Positions 28,004 to 36,636 of a DNA stretch of 64,000 nucleotides are shown here, one piece after another; position 1 is the first letter of the stretch, and each line of letters opens with the position of its first letter. The DNA comes from JANQIV01 sp050117315 (GTDB lineage Bacteria; Bacteroidota; Ignavibacteria; Ignavibacteriales; Melioribacteraceae), in the NCBI GenBank assembly GCA_050117315.1, contig JASFMY010000020.1, positions 3,815-67,814 on the forward strand, given 5' to 3'. A program made the position numbers and the translations under genes. Below the pieces are notes generated by a model. That model searched no databases and was not told the origin of the DNA. It saw nothing but the letters and a program-made list of their open reading frames with translations.

Positions 28004-30346
28004 ATGAAAAAAATAGTATCAACTAGCCTGATTTTACTTATAAGTACATTAATGTTGGGTTTTTGCGCAAATCCTGATAGTACAACAGATTCAAGGCTAA
28101 AAGTCTATCCGTTTGATCTTAAAGATATCACATTATTGGATGGACCCTTTAAACATGCAACAGAATTAAATATAGAGTCCTTGTTGCGTTATGAACCGGA
28201 CAGACTGCTATCCAAATTCCGAAGTGAAGCCGGACTAAAACCCAAAGCCGAACCTTACGGCGGCTGGGAAGGAGAATCGCTGGCTGGCCACAGCCTTGGA
28301 CATCACCTCAGCGCCTGTGCACTCATGTACCGAACCACACAGGATAAACGCTTTCTCGAACGGGCCCAATATATCGTGGATGAACTTGAAATTTGCCAAA
28401 ATGCTGATAGCTCAGGTTATATCGGCGCGATGCCGGATGGTAAAAACGTTTTTGAAAAACAAATTGCTAAAGGCGATATCAATGCGCAAAGTTTTTATCT
28501 AAACGGTATCTGGGCACCATTTTACACAGATCATAAAGTCATGGCAGGACTCAGAGATGTTTATCATCTGTGCAACATCGATAAAGCGTTGGAAGTAGAG
28601 AAAAAGTTCGCCGATTGGATCGCGAGTGTTGTGAATAAGCTGAAAGATAAACAAATCCAAGAGATACTGAGTTGCGAACACGGCGGCATAAATGAAATTT
28701 TCGTTGATCTTTATGCCGACACCAAAGATCAAAAGTACCTGGATTTAGCAGGAGTGTTTTATCACAAAGCGATACTTGATTCTTTGACAGCCGGTTTCGA
28801 CATTTTACCGGATAAACACGCCAATACGCAAATACCGAAACTTATCGGATTAGCTCGTCGATATGAAGTAACCAGTGATTTGAATGATAAAAAAGCGGCT
28901 GAATTTTTCTGGGATCGTGTAGTTCATCATCATTCCTACACAACAGGCGGAAATGGCAACCATGAATATTTCGGGGAGCCGGATCATTTGAGAAACCGAT
29001 TGAGTGACGAGACAACAGAAACATGTAATGTTTATAACATGCTCAAATTATCTCGCCATCTGTTTCAATGGAATCCCGACGCTGAGTATGCGGATTTTTA
29101 TGAACGGGCATTATTCAATCATATCCTTTCTTCACAAAATCCAAAGGACGGGCGTGTTATTTATAATTTGTCTTTGGAAATGGGAGGATATAAAAATTAT
29201 GAAGATCCTGAAGGTTTCACTTGTTGTGTTGGAACCGGTATGGAGACACATTCAAAATATGGCAGAAATATTTTCTATAAAAATGATGATGAACTTTATG
29301 TGAGCCAATTTATTGCCGCCCGCGCGGATTGGAAAGAAAAAGGTGTCGTCATCACCCAAACCACACAATTTCCACAAGAGCAGGGAACCAAAATTGAAAT
29401 TGAAACCGTTTCTCCGCAAAAATTTACACTTTATATACGGTATCCTTACTGGGCAGAACATGGTATTAAAATCCTGATAAATGGAGAAGAGCAGAAAATT
29501 AAAAATTCACCCGGACAATTTATTGCCTTGAAACGAACATGGAGCTCTGGCGATAAAGTTGAAGTAGATATCCCGTTTACGCTGAGATTGGAAACCATGC
29601 CGGATGATGCCAATAGAGTTGCTATTTTGTATGGCCCGATTGTCCTGGCCGGCGACCTCGGCCCGGAAGATGATCCTGCCTCTATTAAATCGGATTACGT
29701 TCCGGTGATTCTCACAGAAGATCGTGATCCGAATCATTGGCTGCATCCGATTAAAGGAGCAAGCAATACATTTGAAATCTCAGCCGACGTCGCCAATCCT
29801 CGTGGCTTTACGTTAAAGCCGTTTTATGCAACCCATGAGCGCAGATATTCCGTGTATTGGGATATCTTCAATAAACAACAATTGAAAGAACATCAGGCAA
29901 AACTGGAAGCTGAGTTGAAACGCAAAAAGGAATTGGATGCTAAAACGTTGGATTTTTTCCAAACGGGTGATGAGCAGAGCGAGCAAAAACATGATTTTAA
30001 AGGTGAAGATTTTTACACGTTCGATTTCAGACATAAGAAAGCAACGCAAGCAGAACGTGGCGGCTGGTTCTCATTTGACTTGAATGTAAAATCCGATCAA
30101 AATATAGCGTTGGTTGTTCATTACTGGGGTGGTTTCACTGGTTCCAAAACTTTTGATATTTTAGTAGATGGTACAAAGATAGCCACGGAAAATATATCCG
30201 GCAAAAAAGATGGCCAATTTATAGATGTTAAATATAATATTGATCCGGGACTAATTTCTGGGAAGGAAAAAATAACCATTAAATTTGAACCGCATATTGG
30301 CCATAGAGCCGGTCCATTTTTTGGTGCCAGGACTATCAAGAGATAG
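28004..30346 (+). CDS. GH127/GH146-type beta-L-arabinofuranosidase (second copy)
   Basis: 780 aa from the ATG at 28004, chosen because GGAGG lies upstream and a signal sequence begins there (MKKIVSTSLILLISTLMLGF); the frame is open from 27899. A Cys sits near the cleavage site but the preceding Phe is a poor lipobox. Catalytic (alpha/alpha)6 region about 35-560: LLDGPFKHATELNIESLL, GGWEGESLAGHSLGHHLS, candidate acid/base in EYFGEPD, zinc-thiolate ligands in TETCNVYN (about 338) and FTCCVGTGMETH (about 406). A charged linker (EAELKRKKELDAK) leads to a C-terminal beta-sandwich (about 660-780) with no sorting domain. Unlike 15243-18026 it lacks LamG and T9SS domains, so the pair probably works in different compartments. 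Confidence 0.88.
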   Translation: MKKIVSTSLILLISTLMLGFCANPDSTTDSRLKVYPFDLKDITLLDGPFKHATELNIESLLRYEPDRLLSKFRSEAGLKPKAEPYGGWEGESLAGHSLGHHLSACALMYRTTQDKRFLERAQYIVDELEICQNADSSGYIGAMPDGKNVFEKQIAKGDINAQSFYLNGIWAPFYTDHKVMAGLRDVYHLCNIDKALEVEKKFADWIASVVNKLKDKQIQEILSCEHGGINEIFVDLYADTKDQKYLDLAGVFYHKAILDSLTAGFDILPDKHANTQIPKLIGLARRYEVTSDLNDKKAAEFFWDRVVHHHSYTTGGNGNHEYFGEPDHLRNRLSDETTETCNVYNMLKLSRHLFQWNPDAEYADFYERALFNHILSSQNPKDGRVIYNLSLEMGGYKNYEDPEGFTCCVGTGMETHSKYGRNIFYKNDDELYVSQFIAARADWKEKGVVITQTTQFPQEQGTKIEIETVSPQKFTLYIRYPYWAEHGIKILINGEEQKIKNSPGQFIALKRTWSSGDKVEVDIPFTLRLETMPDDANRVAILYGPIVLAGDLGPEDDPASIKSDYVPVILTEDRDPNHWLHPIKGASNTFEISADVANPRGFTLKPFYATHERRYSVYWDIFNKQQLKEHQAKLEAELKRKKELDAKTLDFFQTGDEQSEQKHDFKGEDFYTFDFRHKKATQAERGGWFSFDLNVKSDQNIALVVHYWGGFTGSKTFDILVDGTKIATENISGKKDGQFIDVKYNIDPGLISGKEKITIKFEPHIGHRAGPFFGARTIKR

Positions 30347-30650
30347 AAGGCATGATAAATGTTTTGATTAAATGAAACCGAATTTGGCTTGAATCTGGAA
30401 TATTACAATTACTAGAAGAGAATGCTATTTATGAAAAAACAGATACAACTATTAATGCAATTCTAAATAAGTATTCTTATTCAGTATCAGAATACTTTTT
30501 CTAGTAGTGTATAGTAATAAAAGATTGAGACTTTGAAAGTAAAATTTTATTTTAAAGAAACTTATTTATTAACCAATGTATTTTGTATTTCCTTGGGAAA
30601 AAAGTACATACAAAAATGACAAAAAATCATCGGAAGAACCTTTAGGGTAT
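30347..30650. other. Gene-poor spacer with a short orphan reading frame
   Basis: No intact gene. Around 30390-30504 one frame reads LESGILQLLEENAIYEKTDT and continues about 18 codons to TAG, with no start nearby. It looks like a short remnant of a coding region that I cannot identify. The rest is AT-rich spacer. Confidence 0.35.
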
Positions 30651-30690
30651 AAAATAAAAAAGCCCGAAAACAATCAGTTTTCGAGCTTTA
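30651..30690 (-). terminator. Terminator of the truncated tRNA gene (minus strand)
   Basis: Read on the minus strand, AAGCTCGAAAAC and GTTTTCGGGCTT pair around a 5-nt loop and are followed by TTTTTTATTTTA. It lies directly after the tRNA 3' end, as expected for a normal tRNA transcription unit. Confidence 0.75.
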
Positions 30691-30694
30691 CAAG

Positions 30695-30733
30695 TACACC
30701 CGGGAGGATTCGAACCCACAACCTACTGATCCG
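30695..30733 (-). tRNA. 3' half of a tRNA, probably tRNA-Arg (NCG); truncated
   Basis: On the minus strand the sequence gives the 3' side of an anticodon loop and stem (CG GA TCAGT), a variable loop (AGGTT), a T-arm with the invariant GGTTCGAATCC, the acceptor 3' strand CGGGTGT and A73. The half is numbered 35-73. CCA is not encoded. The residues CG at 35-36 point to arginine (NCG anticodon). Everything 5' of position 35 is missing: there the sequence turns into a T9SS gene fragment. The two share the 12-nt word CCTACTGATCCG (30722-30733), which probably served as a recombination point. A terminator follows the 3' end. The fragment cannot give a working tRNA. Confidence 0.7.
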
Positions 30734-31141
30734 ATGGTCTATAATTTACAGATTACTAATCCAGAATTAAGAAAAGCAAGTACCACAGGCGGACCTATTG
30801 GCGATTTAACATGGGAATTACCAAATGGTTATAATAGTGCTCAATCTGATATGGTAACGGACTTAAAAGAAATTTCTACATTACCAAAAGAATTTGTCCT
30901 TAATCAAAATTATCCCAATCCGTTTACTACTATCAAATTTGATATCGTGAAATCTTCAAGTGTGAAATTAATAATTTACAATATACTTGGGCAAAAAGTT
31001 GCTACTCTTGTTAATGAATTTATGACCCCCGGTTCTTACAAAGTTGATTTTATTGCAGCAGATCTATCATCCGGTGTTTACTTCTATAGCCTTGAAACCA
31101 GTGATATTAAGCTTTACAAAAAAATGATGCTGTTGAAATAA
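30722..31141 (+). pseudogene. C-terminal fragment of a T9SS beta-helix protein
   Basis: About 139 codons with no proper start. It begins PTDPMVYNLQITNPELRKAS, the same phrase found at about residues 437-455 of the genes 3339-5075 and 5363-7069, runs through GGPIGDLTWELPNGYNS, and ends in a T9SS sorting domain (QNYPNPFTTIKFD to KKMMLLK). The domain lacks the usual NPT after NPF. It is a third paralogue, cut off at its 5' end exactly at the tRNA-Arg junction. Translation from an internal ATG (30734) would give only a bare sorting domain of 135 aa, which is unlikely to be useful without a signal peptide. Confidence 0.8.
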
Positions 31142-31306
31142 CCTCATTTGTCTTTTAATATCAGGAAAAACGGCAATAATTATATACTTGTCGGCACTTT
31201 TTTCATCGTTCAAAAATAGTTTAACATTATTATCACAATAATAAAATTATCTTAATATCATAAAAAATATAACTCAAATATCATTTAAGTAATAAAAAAA
31301 CTACAC

Positions 31307-31321
31307 TAAACGCTTCGTTTA
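31307..31321. promoter_or_regulatory. Palindrome before the aldo/keto reductase gene
   Basis: TAAACGCTTCGTTTA is a palindrome with AAACG/CGTTT arms about a 3-nt centre, some 100 nt before the reductase start. It resembles sugar-repressor operators in form but differs from the TGTGTACG sites near the LacI genes. Confidence 0.35.
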
Positions 31322-31419
31322 ATGTATTTAAATTTTGATTCTATGGTATAATTATTGGTGAAGTTAATAAAAAAGTTCCTGATTTCATTATATTTCGGGC
31401 TTCAAAAAAAGGGTTAGAA

Positions 31420-32412
31420 ATGCATTACATTCCAAATAACTCAAGATATGAAAGTATGAACTACTCAAGGTGTGGCAGAAGCGGGCTTAAGCTTCCCAAA
31501 ATATCTTTAGGGTTGTGGCACAACTTTGGCGATGTTGACTTATTTGATAAAAGCCGCAAAATGATCCGCCGCGCGTTTGATCTGGGAATAACACATTTTG
31601 ATCTTGCCAATAACTATGGCCTGCCTTATGGTTCTGCAGAAGAAAATTTCGGCAGAATTTTGCAAAAGGATTTTCAAAACTACAGGGACGAATTAATTAT
31701 TTCAACAAAAGCGGGATGGGATATGTGGCCCGGTCCCTACGGCAATTTCGGTTCCAGGAAGTACTTAATTGCAAGTCTAGACCAGAGCCTTAAAAGAATG
31801 GGACTGGAATACGTGGATATATTTTATCATCACCGCCCTGACCCGGAAACTCCTATGGAAGAATCAATGGGAGCGCTTAACCAGATTGTACGTAGCGGCA
31901 AAGCATTGTATGTTGGTATTTCTCAATACAATCCTGAAGAAACAAAACGTGCATCAGAGATATTAAGAAAATTAGGAACGCCTTGTTTACTACATCAGCC
32001 TAAATACAACATGTTTGACCGCTGGATAGAAAACGGTTTAACGAAGGTGTTAACTTCGGAAGGTATCGGAAGTATTGTCTTTTCTCCTCTTGCCCAGGGG
32101 TTGTTGACCGATAGGTATTTGAACGGTATTCCTTCCGATTCAAGGGCAGGAAAAGAAGGTACGTTTCTTCAGAAAGAAAGCATTACAGATGAAATAATTG
32201 CAAACATAAAACAGCTTAACGAAATAGCTGAAAAACGTAATCAATCACTCGCGCAGATGTCTATTGCGTGGGTATTGAGATTACCGGAAGTAACCTCGGC
32301 GCTGGTAGGCGCAAGCAAGGTTAGTCAAATTGAAAATGCGGTAAAAACCCTGAACAATCTTGATTTTGCAGATGAAGAATTAGATGCAATTGAAAATATA
32401 CTCAAATCATAA
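31420..32412 (+). CDS. gpr: Aldo/keto reductase, L-glyceraldehyde 3-phosphate reductase type (YghZ/Gpr)
   Basis: 330 aa, cytoplasmic. NADPH-dependent reductase of small aldehydes; the closest family I recognise is E. coli YghZ, by the diagnostic stretch TKAGWDMWPGPYGNFGSRKY followed by LKRMGLEYVDIFYHHRPDP. The aldo/keto reductase tetrad is visible: Asp in HFDLANNYG with its Tyr, Lys in STKAG, and His in YHHRPD. Cofactor-binding C-terminal loop: VTSALVGASKVSQIEN. AAAGGG lies before the ATG. It is a single gene between two accessory regions. A role in detoxifying or reducing sugar-derived aldehydes is inferred from the family and not from context. Confidence 0.88.
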   Translation: MHYIPNNSRYESMNYSRCGRSGLKLPKISLGLWHNFGDVDLFDKSRKMIRRAFDLGITHFDLANNYGLPYGSAEENFGRILQKDFQNYRDELIISTKAGWDMWPGPYGNFGSRKYLIASLDQSLKRMGLEYVDIFYHHRPDPETPMEESMGALNQIVRSGKALYVGISQYNPEETKRASEILRKLGTPCLLHQPKYNMFDRWIENGLTKVLTSEGIGSIVFSPLAQGLLTDRYLNGIPSDSRAGKEGTFLQKESITDEIIANIKQLNEIAEKRNQSLAQMSIAWVLRLPEVTSALVGASKVSQIENAVKTLNNLDFADEELDAIENILKS

Positions 32413-32435
32413 CATTTAATATAAGATTCAAACGA

Positions 32436-33767
32436 TTGTTGTTTGTTAAAAAAATATTAGATAAAAGTTTGTTGAAAATTTTTTTAGTGATAATATTTCT
32501 CTCCGCTATTGTCTGTAATATTTATCCGGCTGATTCAACAATCGTTGATAAATACGGCCAACTAAGAATAGAAGGAACAAAGATCGTAAATAAGGATGGG
32601 CAGTCAATAACCCTTCGCGGAATGAGTTTATTTTGGAGTCAGTGGGATGGAAGCCGGTTTTACAATTATGACTGCATTAAATGGCTGAGAGATGATTGGA
32701 AATGTACAGTTGTAAGAGCATCCATGGGAATTGAAGGAGGAGGTTATCTTACAAATCCGGCTATAGAAAAAAATAAAATTAAAGCAGTAATTGAAGCAGC
32801 TATTGATCTTGGAGTATATGTTTTAGTGGACTGGCATGATCATCACGCTCATGAACATGAAAGTGAAGCTATTGAATTCTTTAAAGAAATTGCCGAATTA
32901 TACGGGAATACTCCGAATATAATTTATGAAATCTATAACGAACCCGAACAAGTTTCATGGTCTGATATCGTTAAGCCGTACTCTGAATCAGTAGTAACTG
33001 GAATTAGGACGATAGATCCCGATAATATTATTGTTGTTGGCAACCCCACCTGGTCGCAGGATGTTGATGTTGCTTCAAATGATCCGATTGATGATGATAA
33101 TGTTGTCTACGCTTTGCATTATTATGCAGCATCGCATAAACAATTTTTAAGAAATAAAGCGCAAACAGCATTGAATAACGGTGTTGCTTTGTTTGTAACG
33201 GAATTCGGTACTTGCGAATATACCGGTAACGGGTTTATAGATTATGATGAATCAAATACCTGGTTTGATTTCTTGGAAGAAAATCAAATTAGCTGGTGCA
33301 ACTGGTCTATTTGTGATAAAAACGAATCGGCGTCAGCTTTAAAGAGCGGCGTAAGTTCAACAGGAAATTGGTCGCTCGAAGATTTAAGAGAATCAGGCAT
33401 CTTTATAAGGGATAAAATTATTTCTTTGAACTCGGTTGTAACCGGAATTGACGATAAACAAGGATTGGAAGAAATTCCGGATGAAATTTTGTTAAAACAA
33501 AATTATCCAAATCCCTTTAATCCGGCAACAACAATAAAATATCAAATACCTTATGTAGAGACGGCATATATGTCGTCTCTACATAAGGTAATATTAAAGG
33601 TGTACGACATACTCGGTAACGAAATAGCAACACTTGTAAATGAACATAAACAACCGGGAGAATATTCTGTAGAATTGAATGCTGAAAATTTGCCGAGTGG
33701 TGTTTATCCGTATACGCTTAGAAGCGGGAACTTTATCGCAACAAAAAAAATGATTCTATTGAAATAA
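32436..33767 (+). CDS. GH5 endoglucanase-type enzyme with T9SS sorting domain
   Basis: 443 aa from a TTG start (32436 or 32439; no ATG and no clear ribosome binding site). Signal sequence LLKIFLVIIFLSAIVCN. GH5 catalytic barrel about residues 35-330: TLRGMSLFWSQWDG, VLVDWHDHHAHEH, the acid/base Glu in IIYEIYNEPEQ and the nucleophile Glu in LFVTEFGTCEY, most like GH5 subfamily 2 endo-beta-1,4-glucanases. From about 352 a T9SS domain starts at QNYPNPFNPATT. It is unusual because a 42-nt palindrome (33548-33589) is inserted in frame between strands 1 and 2, adding about ten residues (ETAYMSSLHK). Predicted surface or secreted attack on cellulose-like or mixed-linkage glucans. The paralogous GH5 at 35518 is unrelated in detail. 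Confidence 0.88.
   Translation: MLFVKKILDKSLLKIFLVIIFLSAIVCNIYPADSTIVDKYGQLRIEGTKIVNKDGQSITLRGMSLFWSQWDGSRFYNYDCIKWLRDDWKCTVVRASMGIEGGGYLTNPAIEKNKIKAVIEAAIDLGVYVLVDWHDHHAHEHESEAIEFFKEIAELYGNTPNIIYEIYNEPEQVSWSDIVKPYSESVVTGIRTIDPDNIIVVGNPTWSQDVDVASNDPIDDDNVVYALHYYAASHKQFLRNKAQTALNNGVALFVTEFGTCEYTGNGFIDYDESNTWFDFLEENQISWCNWSICDKNESASALKSGVSSTGNWSLEDLRESGIFIRDKIISLNSVVTGIDDKQGLEEIPDEILLKQNYPNPFNPATTIKYQIPYVETAYMSSLHKVILKVYDILGNEIATLVNEHKQPGEYSVELNAENLPSGVYPYTLRSGNFIATKKMILLK
33548..33589. repeat. 42-nt palindrome inserted in frame in a sorting domain
   Basis: ACCTTATGTAGAGACG (33548-33563) is the exact reverse complement of CGTCTCTACATAAGGT (33574-33589), with centre GCATATATGT that is itself nearly palindromic. 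42 nt is 14 codons and the frame stays open. TAGAGACG...CGTCTCTA hairpins occur as dispersed intergenic repeats in this bacterial group, from memory; here one lies within a gene. Confidence 0.85.
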
Positions 33768-33833
33768 ATATGTAAAGGGCACATAACCAAAACTACTTGA
33801 ATGATGTTCGAAATGGAAAGGATGTTACTAGTG

Positions 33834-33990
33834 TCATGTCGACAATGAAGTGTCGTAAACTCCAAGATTTCGAAGGAACGTTTTTTGTGACTGAGAAATC
33901 TCTATCAGTAAGGGACTTAGATTTCTCTCCGAAGGAGTTCTATGGACACCCCGACAATCCGCCGCGGAACGTCGGAGATTCGAAATGACA
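33834..33990. repeat. Dispersed palindromic repeat (MITE-like)
   Basis: An imperfect dyad spanning about 157 nt. The outer ends are GTCATGTCGA and TTCGAAATGAC, and the inner arms GAGAAATCT (33893) and AGATTTCTC (33929). A relative lies at 61997-62058 (GTCATTTCGACCGGAGGGAG and inner arms GAGAAATCTTT / AAAGATTTCTC). The reading frame of 63 codons across it is a chance product of the repeat. Confidence 0.65.
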
Positions 33991-34067
33991 TCACAAATGT
34001 GACACGTCACTAGTTTAGTAGTAAGCATCTTGATGTGTATATGGAGAATGGCGGGAGGCAATGAAAA

Positions 34068-34190
34068 ATGGATAGAAGTATTGTAATGATTTTAGCTATG
34101 TCTTTAGTTTACCTGATTGCTTTTTTCGGGCTGGTATTAGCCTGGAGGTATTTTAATAAATCCAAGAAGAAAAGAACTGAAAAGGATTAG
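34068..34190 (+). CDS. Small single-span membrane protein
   Basis: 40 aa: MDRSIVMILAMSLVYLIAFF then GLVLAWRYF and a basic tail NKSKKKRTEKD. GGGAGG lies 9 nt before the ATG. One hydrophobic segment of about 22 residues with a Lys/Arg-rich C-terminus gives an N-out, C-in topology. In size and form it resembles small accessory subunits found beside sodium symporters (MetS-like), but no symporter is adjacent; the nearest lies 8 kb away on the other strand. Too short to be sure it is expressed. Confidence 0.5.
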   Translation: MDRSIVMILAMSLVYLIAFFGLVLAWRYFNKSKKKRTEKD

Positions 34191-34306
34191 TATAGGTTAA
34201 TAGAACTTTTTTTAACAAAACAAAAAAACAGTAGAGATATAAACTGCAAACAGAATGTCTGCAGTTTATAATAAATCTTTGATGAAGAGAAGTTGTTGAG
34301 CCTTTA

Positions 34307-35507
34307 TTATAAGGGGGTTAACCTTAGCATAACAACATCGTGAGAGGGAACCGTAGCAACAAAGTTAACATCGGTTTTTCCTGCATCTGCCTTTTTCCAT
34401 AAATCACGTATCGAATAAGTTATATTTGCAAAGTCGGTTTTTTTATGTGAGAAAGAATCATCAACCCAATGCTCTTTCCATGCAAAATTTATTTTGGCAG
34501 GCTCTTCTCTTCGGTTCAAAAAACATACTGCCCATTCGTCTTTATCTAAAGGTTTAAACCAGGTTTCAAGCCCTTCATCTTCAATAAATCTAAATCCTTG
34601 AATACCCAGAACATCCTGGTCTACGGCAATTACTTCTTTGTTTGTAAGAATTTCAATTGTTTCTTTAGACATGTTTCTTAAATCATTACCCGCGATTAAC
34701 GGGGCAGCCAGCATAGCCCACATTGAAAAATGAGCGCGGTCTTCGTTAACAGACATTGCGTTACCGACTTCCATCATATCCGGGTCGTTCCAGTGATCCG
34801 GCCCTGCGTGGATTCTTAAACCATCCTGTTTATCAACTATCTGCATAATTCCCCATGACTTCCATGTGCCATGATCAACTACACAACTAAAGCAATCGAT
34901 AATATCTCCTGTTGTACGCCAGAGATGGCCGATTTTCTTTCCCCATTCCCATGGTTTATTATTTCCCCATTCACAAAGGCTGAAAACGATTGGCCTTCCG
35001 GCTGCATAAAGAGCATCTCTCATTGTTAAATAAGCTCCTTCGGCATTGAGCTTTTCAGTATTGCACCAATCATATTTAAGATAATCAACACCCCACTTTG
35101 CATAAGTTAATGCATCCTTGGTATTCGTAACCTCTGCTGCCGGGTTTTTCTCCGCAAGTTTGCCAACCGGCATCCGAGTAAATTCCGAATTTTAATCCTT
35201 TTGAATGAACATAATCAGCAAGCGCTTTTATACCTGAAGGAAATCTTTCCGGATCAGGATGAATAAACCCGAGACTGTCTCGTTTACCGTGCCAGCAATC
35301 GTCAATAATTACGTATTGATAACCTGCATCTTTCATCCCGCTTAAAACCATAGCGTCTGCAGTTTCACGAATTAATTGTTCGCTGACATTACAGCCGAAC
35401 TTATTCCAGCTATTCCATCCCATAGGGGGAGTCTTTGCAAGACCTTCAAACTTTTGTGCAAAGGTTTGAACGGAAAACAATATGATGATAAGAATAACTC
35501 TCTTCAT
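34307..35507 (-). pseudogene. GH27 alpha-galactosidase, split by a single-base insertion
   Basis: Two overlapping frames together encode a GH27 enzyme of about 399 aa. Frame 1 (35507 down to 35085): signal peptide ending VQTFAQ, TPPMGWNSWNKFGCN, YVIIDDCWHG. Frame 2 (to 34307): WGVDYLKYDWCN (nucleophile Asp), GPDHWNDPDMMEVG (acid/base Asp), FSMWAMLAAPLIAGNDL. GSRGYEYQ should pass directly to DALTYAKWGVDY; an extra base in CAAGGATGCA (about 35116-35117 on the plus strand) breaks it. The active site is complete otherwise. In this mannan locus it would strip alpha-1,6-galactose from galactomannan or galactoglucomannan. It is the last gene of the minus-strand run, 10 nt after the GH5 gene. Confidence 0.88.
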
Positions 35508-35517
35508 TTATTCGCCT

Positions 35518-36603
35518 TTATTTTTTATTCGTAATTTTTTCGTGCATTGCTTCTTTGAAGAATTTGCCGCCGTCGGTTAACTTATAAGTATCCCATGATT
35601 CAAATAATTGAGGATACCATTCGGGATCAAATATCCAGCAAATCCAGCTTATGTTTTTACCTTCGAGATATTTAATAATGGCTTCCCCGTATTCACCGTT
35701 TTCTTCAATACTCTCACTTCCAATTGTAAATCCAATTTCTGTTGCAATCACCGGATATTTATTAGCTGCAAATCCGAAATTCTCTTCCCACTTTGGTTCA
35801 TATGGTTTTGTTCGTTTATGAGGATAGGGATGGGTAACATATCCAATTCCTTCGGCATTTACGGGATTAAGTTGTAAATGATATAATTCATAAGCCCAAT
35901 CAAACCCGGCAACAAGAGGAATTGTTTCTTGATCATAAGCACGAATTAAATTGATTATCTCTTCATTTATTTCTTTCCATTCATCCCAGCTCATACTGCC
36001 TAGCTGTCCATGATATAGTGTAGGTTCGTTAAATATTTCATAGAATGCAACAGTATTGTTCCCGTTAAAATGTCTCGCCATTGTGCGCCAGAATTCATAA
36101 GTCTCCCCAGGTGTTGTATTATACATTGGATTCTGAAAGAGCTCCATTTTCAAGTTGCCTATGGAATGCCAATCTATAATAATATGTATTCCCAATTCTG
36201 TACACCATTCAACGGCCTGGTCCAGCAACTCAATATATTTTGCCGGGGTTCTTTCGCGCCACGCAATAGGGTGCACGGGAATTCGTATTATCATAGCGCC
36301 CATTTCTTTAACTTTTTCAAAATGACTTTTACTCCATTGGCCCTGGTTTTCAATTTTATCCGGGTCGGATATTGATAAACCCCGGAATAAAATGGAGTCA
36401 CCTTTTTCGTTAACGAACCTGTTGCCTTCAACTTTAATTAGAGGGAGTTTTTTTTCATCCGGTCTGTTTAATTCCTGGCCTACATTTTCATCATGCCACC
36501 AGTCATGGTAATCTTTAGCTTTGCTTTCCTGTTGCGGGTATATAAAATTCACGCAAATAAACAAAAGAATTAATTTTAAAACGAAATTATAATTTCGTCT
36601 CAT
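35518..36603 (-). CDS. Secreted GH5 beta-glycanase
   Basis: 361 aa with a signal peptide (MRRNYNFVLKLILLFICVNF, cleaved near IYPQQ). GH5 fold: ILFRGLSISDPDK, IIRIPVHPIAW, HIIIDWHSIGN, acid/base Glu in FYEIFNEPTLYHG and nucleophile Glu in VIATEIGFTIG. Cleaves beta-1,4-linked glucan or mannan chains; the subfamily cannot be fixed by eye. No T9SS domain, so periplasmic or released by another route. AGGAG precedes the ATG. It sits 33 nt after the GH3 gene and 10 nt before the GH27 gene, with which it is probably cotranscribed. In context a glucomannanase or endoglucanase feeding the GH3 enzyme. Confidence 0.88.
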   Translation of the reverse strand: MRRNYNFVLKLILLFICVNFIYPQQESKAKDYHDWWHDENVGQELNRPDEKKLPLIKVEGNRFVNEKGDSILFRGLSISDPDKIENQGQWSKSHFEKVKEMGAMIIRIPVHPIAWRERTPAKYIELLDQAVEWCTELGIHIIIDWHSIGNLKMELFQNPMYNTTPGETYEFWRTMARHFNGNNTVAFYEIFNEPTLYHGQLGSMSWDEWKEINEEIINLIRAYDQETIPLVAGFDWAYELYHLQLNPVNAEGIGYVTHPYPHKRTKPYEPKWEENFGFAANKYPVIATEIGFTIGSESIEENGEYGEAIIKYLEGKNISWICWIFDPEWYPQLFESWDTYKLTDGGKFFKEAMHEKITNKK

Positions 36604-36636
36604 TTTTTCTCCTATTCAATTTGTGTTGGTTATTAA

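Noticed and set aside
30734..31141. A genuine short 135-aa secreted protein
   Set aside because: It has no signal peptide or ribosome binding site and begins in the middle of a known paralogue.
33797..33988. 63-codon frame after the GH5 gene
   Set aside because: It lies almost wholly in a palindromic dispersed repeat and shows no domain or start signal.
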